DNA of 36,400 nucleotides from Candidatus Wildermuthbacteria bacterium RIFCSPHIGHO2_01_FULL_48_25 (GTDB lineage: Bacteria; Patescibacteriota; Minisyncoccia; Minisyncoccales; UBA10102): assembly GCA_001823155.1 (NCBI GenBank), contig MHTR01000014.1, forward strand, positions 1-36,400. Reading direction: 5' to 3'. The position numbers were made by a program, and so were the translations under genes. The notes below the pieces were generated by a model. It made no database searches. It was not told the origin of the DNA and saw only the letters and a list, made by a program, of their open reading frames with translations. Shown here one piece after another: positions 35,437 to 36,400 of this stretch (position 1 is the stretch's first letter; each line of letters starts with the position of its first letter).

Positions 35437-36400
35437 TGCGCGGATGCGGCGCACGCCAGCTTGCACTGCTTCTTCTTTTTGAATAGAGAATGTTCCCAAT
35501 TCGCTCGTATTTTTCACGTGCGGCCCGCCGCAAAACTCTTTGCTAAAGATATTCCCTTTTGCGTCCTGCGCTATGTATACAGAAACAATATCACCATACT
35601 TCACTCCAAACTCCATTTCAGCTCCCAATTCCAGGGCTTCTGTTTTTGGCATTTCTTTTCTCAGCATATCCAACCCTTTATGTATCTTCTCGTTCACCAA
35701 ATCCTCAACCTGCTTCAACTGCTCGGGAGTAACCTTTTGAGGATGAGAAAAATCAATACGCAGCCGCTCTGCCGTAATATTGCTCCCCCGTTGATGCACA
35801 TGGTCGCCCAAAACCTGACGCAAGGCAGCCAGCAACAAATGGTGGGCTGTGTGTAGCCGCACTGTTTCTTCTTTTGTATCTGCTAATCCTCCTTTGAACT
35901 TTCCCGCGGCAGAAGTTCTCGAAACCTCCTGGTGTTTTTTGAACTCTTCATCAAATCCTTTTTCATCAAAAACAAACCCACGCTCTTTTGCTAAGTCCTT
36001 TATTACGTCTTTTGGGAGACCATGACTTTGGTACAAGTTAAATGCATTTTTTGCCGTGAAATTTGTTTGATCCAAAGAAACAAGACGCCCTTTCCCGAGT
36101 GCTACGCGGAATTTCTCCTCCTCCTTTTCAATACTCTCCATAATGTTCTTTTTCTGTTCTAACAACTCTGGGTATGCATTTTCATATATCCCAACAACCG
36201 GTTCTGCCAACTGGGAAAAAAGACCTGGCTCCAGTCCTACTATGCCTGCGTGATGTACTGCGCGGCGGATCAAGCGGCGAACAAAATATCCACGCTCAGT
36301 GTTCGAGGGCATCACTCCGTCTCCAATCATAAACACAATCGCTCGAATGTGGTCTGCAATGACTCGGAATGACTTTTGGAACTTCTCATCGTGATACGAC
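35413..36400 (-). CDS. alaS: Alanyl-tRNA synthetase, 3' part (partial)
   Basis: The last 329 or so residues; the gene runs off the window and the frame is open to the edge (SYHDEKFQKSFRVIADHIRA...). Visible are the end of the catalytic/tRNA-recognition region (GDGVMPSNTERGYFVRRLIRR), the editing domain zinc site HTAHHLL and CGGPH (C and H 4 apart), and the SAD block. It ends with RRIRAILSDTKD, without the C-Ala domain that joins editing and aminoacylation in most bacteria. The final seven codons come from a 21-bp palindrome. Confidence 0.96.
   Translation of the reverse strand, partial: SYHDEKFQKSFRVIADHIRAIVFMIGDGVMPSNTERGYFVRRLIRRAVHHAGIVGLEPGLFSQLAEPVVGIYENAYPELLEQKKNIMESIEKEEEKFRVALGKGRLVSLDQTNFTAKNAFNLYQSHGLPKDVIKDLAKERGFVFDEKGFDEEFKKHQEVSRTSAAGKFKGGLADTKEETVRLHTAHHLLLAALRQVLGDHVHQRGSNITAERLRIDFSHPQKVTPEQLKQVEDLVNEKIHKGLDMLRKEMPKTEALELGAEMEFGVKYGDIVSVYIAQDAKGNIFSKEFCGGPHVKNTSELGTFSIQKEEAVQAGVRRIRAILSDTKD

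Overview
The window looks like a chromosomal stretch of a Candidate Phyla Radiation bacterium, most likely a Parcubacteria relative (Patescibacteria). This is inferred from streamlined translation genes (PheT without its EMAP-II tRNA-binding domain, ProRS without the editing insertion, S4 without its zinc knuckle, RpoA without the C-terminal domain), two mreB genes, a PaaX/Cas2-like regulator, and a hypothetical protein (21502-22113) of a type I recall from Parcubacteria. Nearly everything lies on the minus strand.

Layout. 61-5626: an RRM RNA-binding protein, gatB, and a nucleotide block with a DHFR/RibD-like reductase, a cytidylyltransferase, two HIT proteins, thymidylate synthase and a dCMP-deaminase fusion. 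5706-7288: a small unknown gene, an orphan response regulator and a candidate small RNA or 28-residue peptide. 7289-13519: secE-nusG-rplK, then pheS-pheT-gyrB. 13631-15247: a phosphoribosyltransferase, an ORFan and three tRNAs (Asp, a CAU tRNA, initiator Met). 15247-21412: an operon frr-rseP-proS-mreB-gatC-gatA-membrane protein. 21502-22659: two accessory genes around a 357-base dyad-rich gap. 22716-25751: murA-mreB2-holB. 25847-29152: a PEGA protein, a second copy of the small 62-residue family, a PaaX-like regulator and an ORFan. 29264-33011: infA-rpmJ-rpsM-rpsK-rpsD-rpoA-rplQ-rplM-rpsI. 33060-36400: a baseplate-J-like membrane protein, a PilM/FtsA-like protein and the 3' part of alaS.

Two styles of gene expression run through the window. 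Core genes have promoters whose -10 box ends only 6-10 bases before the start codon, so their mRNAs should be leaderless or nearly so, and genes inside operons follow the previous stop closely with no Shine-Dalgarno sequence. A second set of mostly single, unrecognised genes each carries a strong Shine-Dalgarno sequence and usually its own promoter and terminator. Several of the leaderless promoters have an extended -10 of the form TGGTAT, which fits an RNA polymerase alpha subunit lacking its C-terminal domain.

The intergenic regions are rich in perfect dyads: a 46-bp palindrome with a DnaA box at its centre, two 21-bp palindromes of one design overlapping stop codons, a nested 40-bp operator shared in core sequence by the PaaX-like regulator and its neighbour, and a long inverted repeat between infA and rpmJ. 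No CRISPR array, insertion sequence, integrase or rRNA gene was seen.
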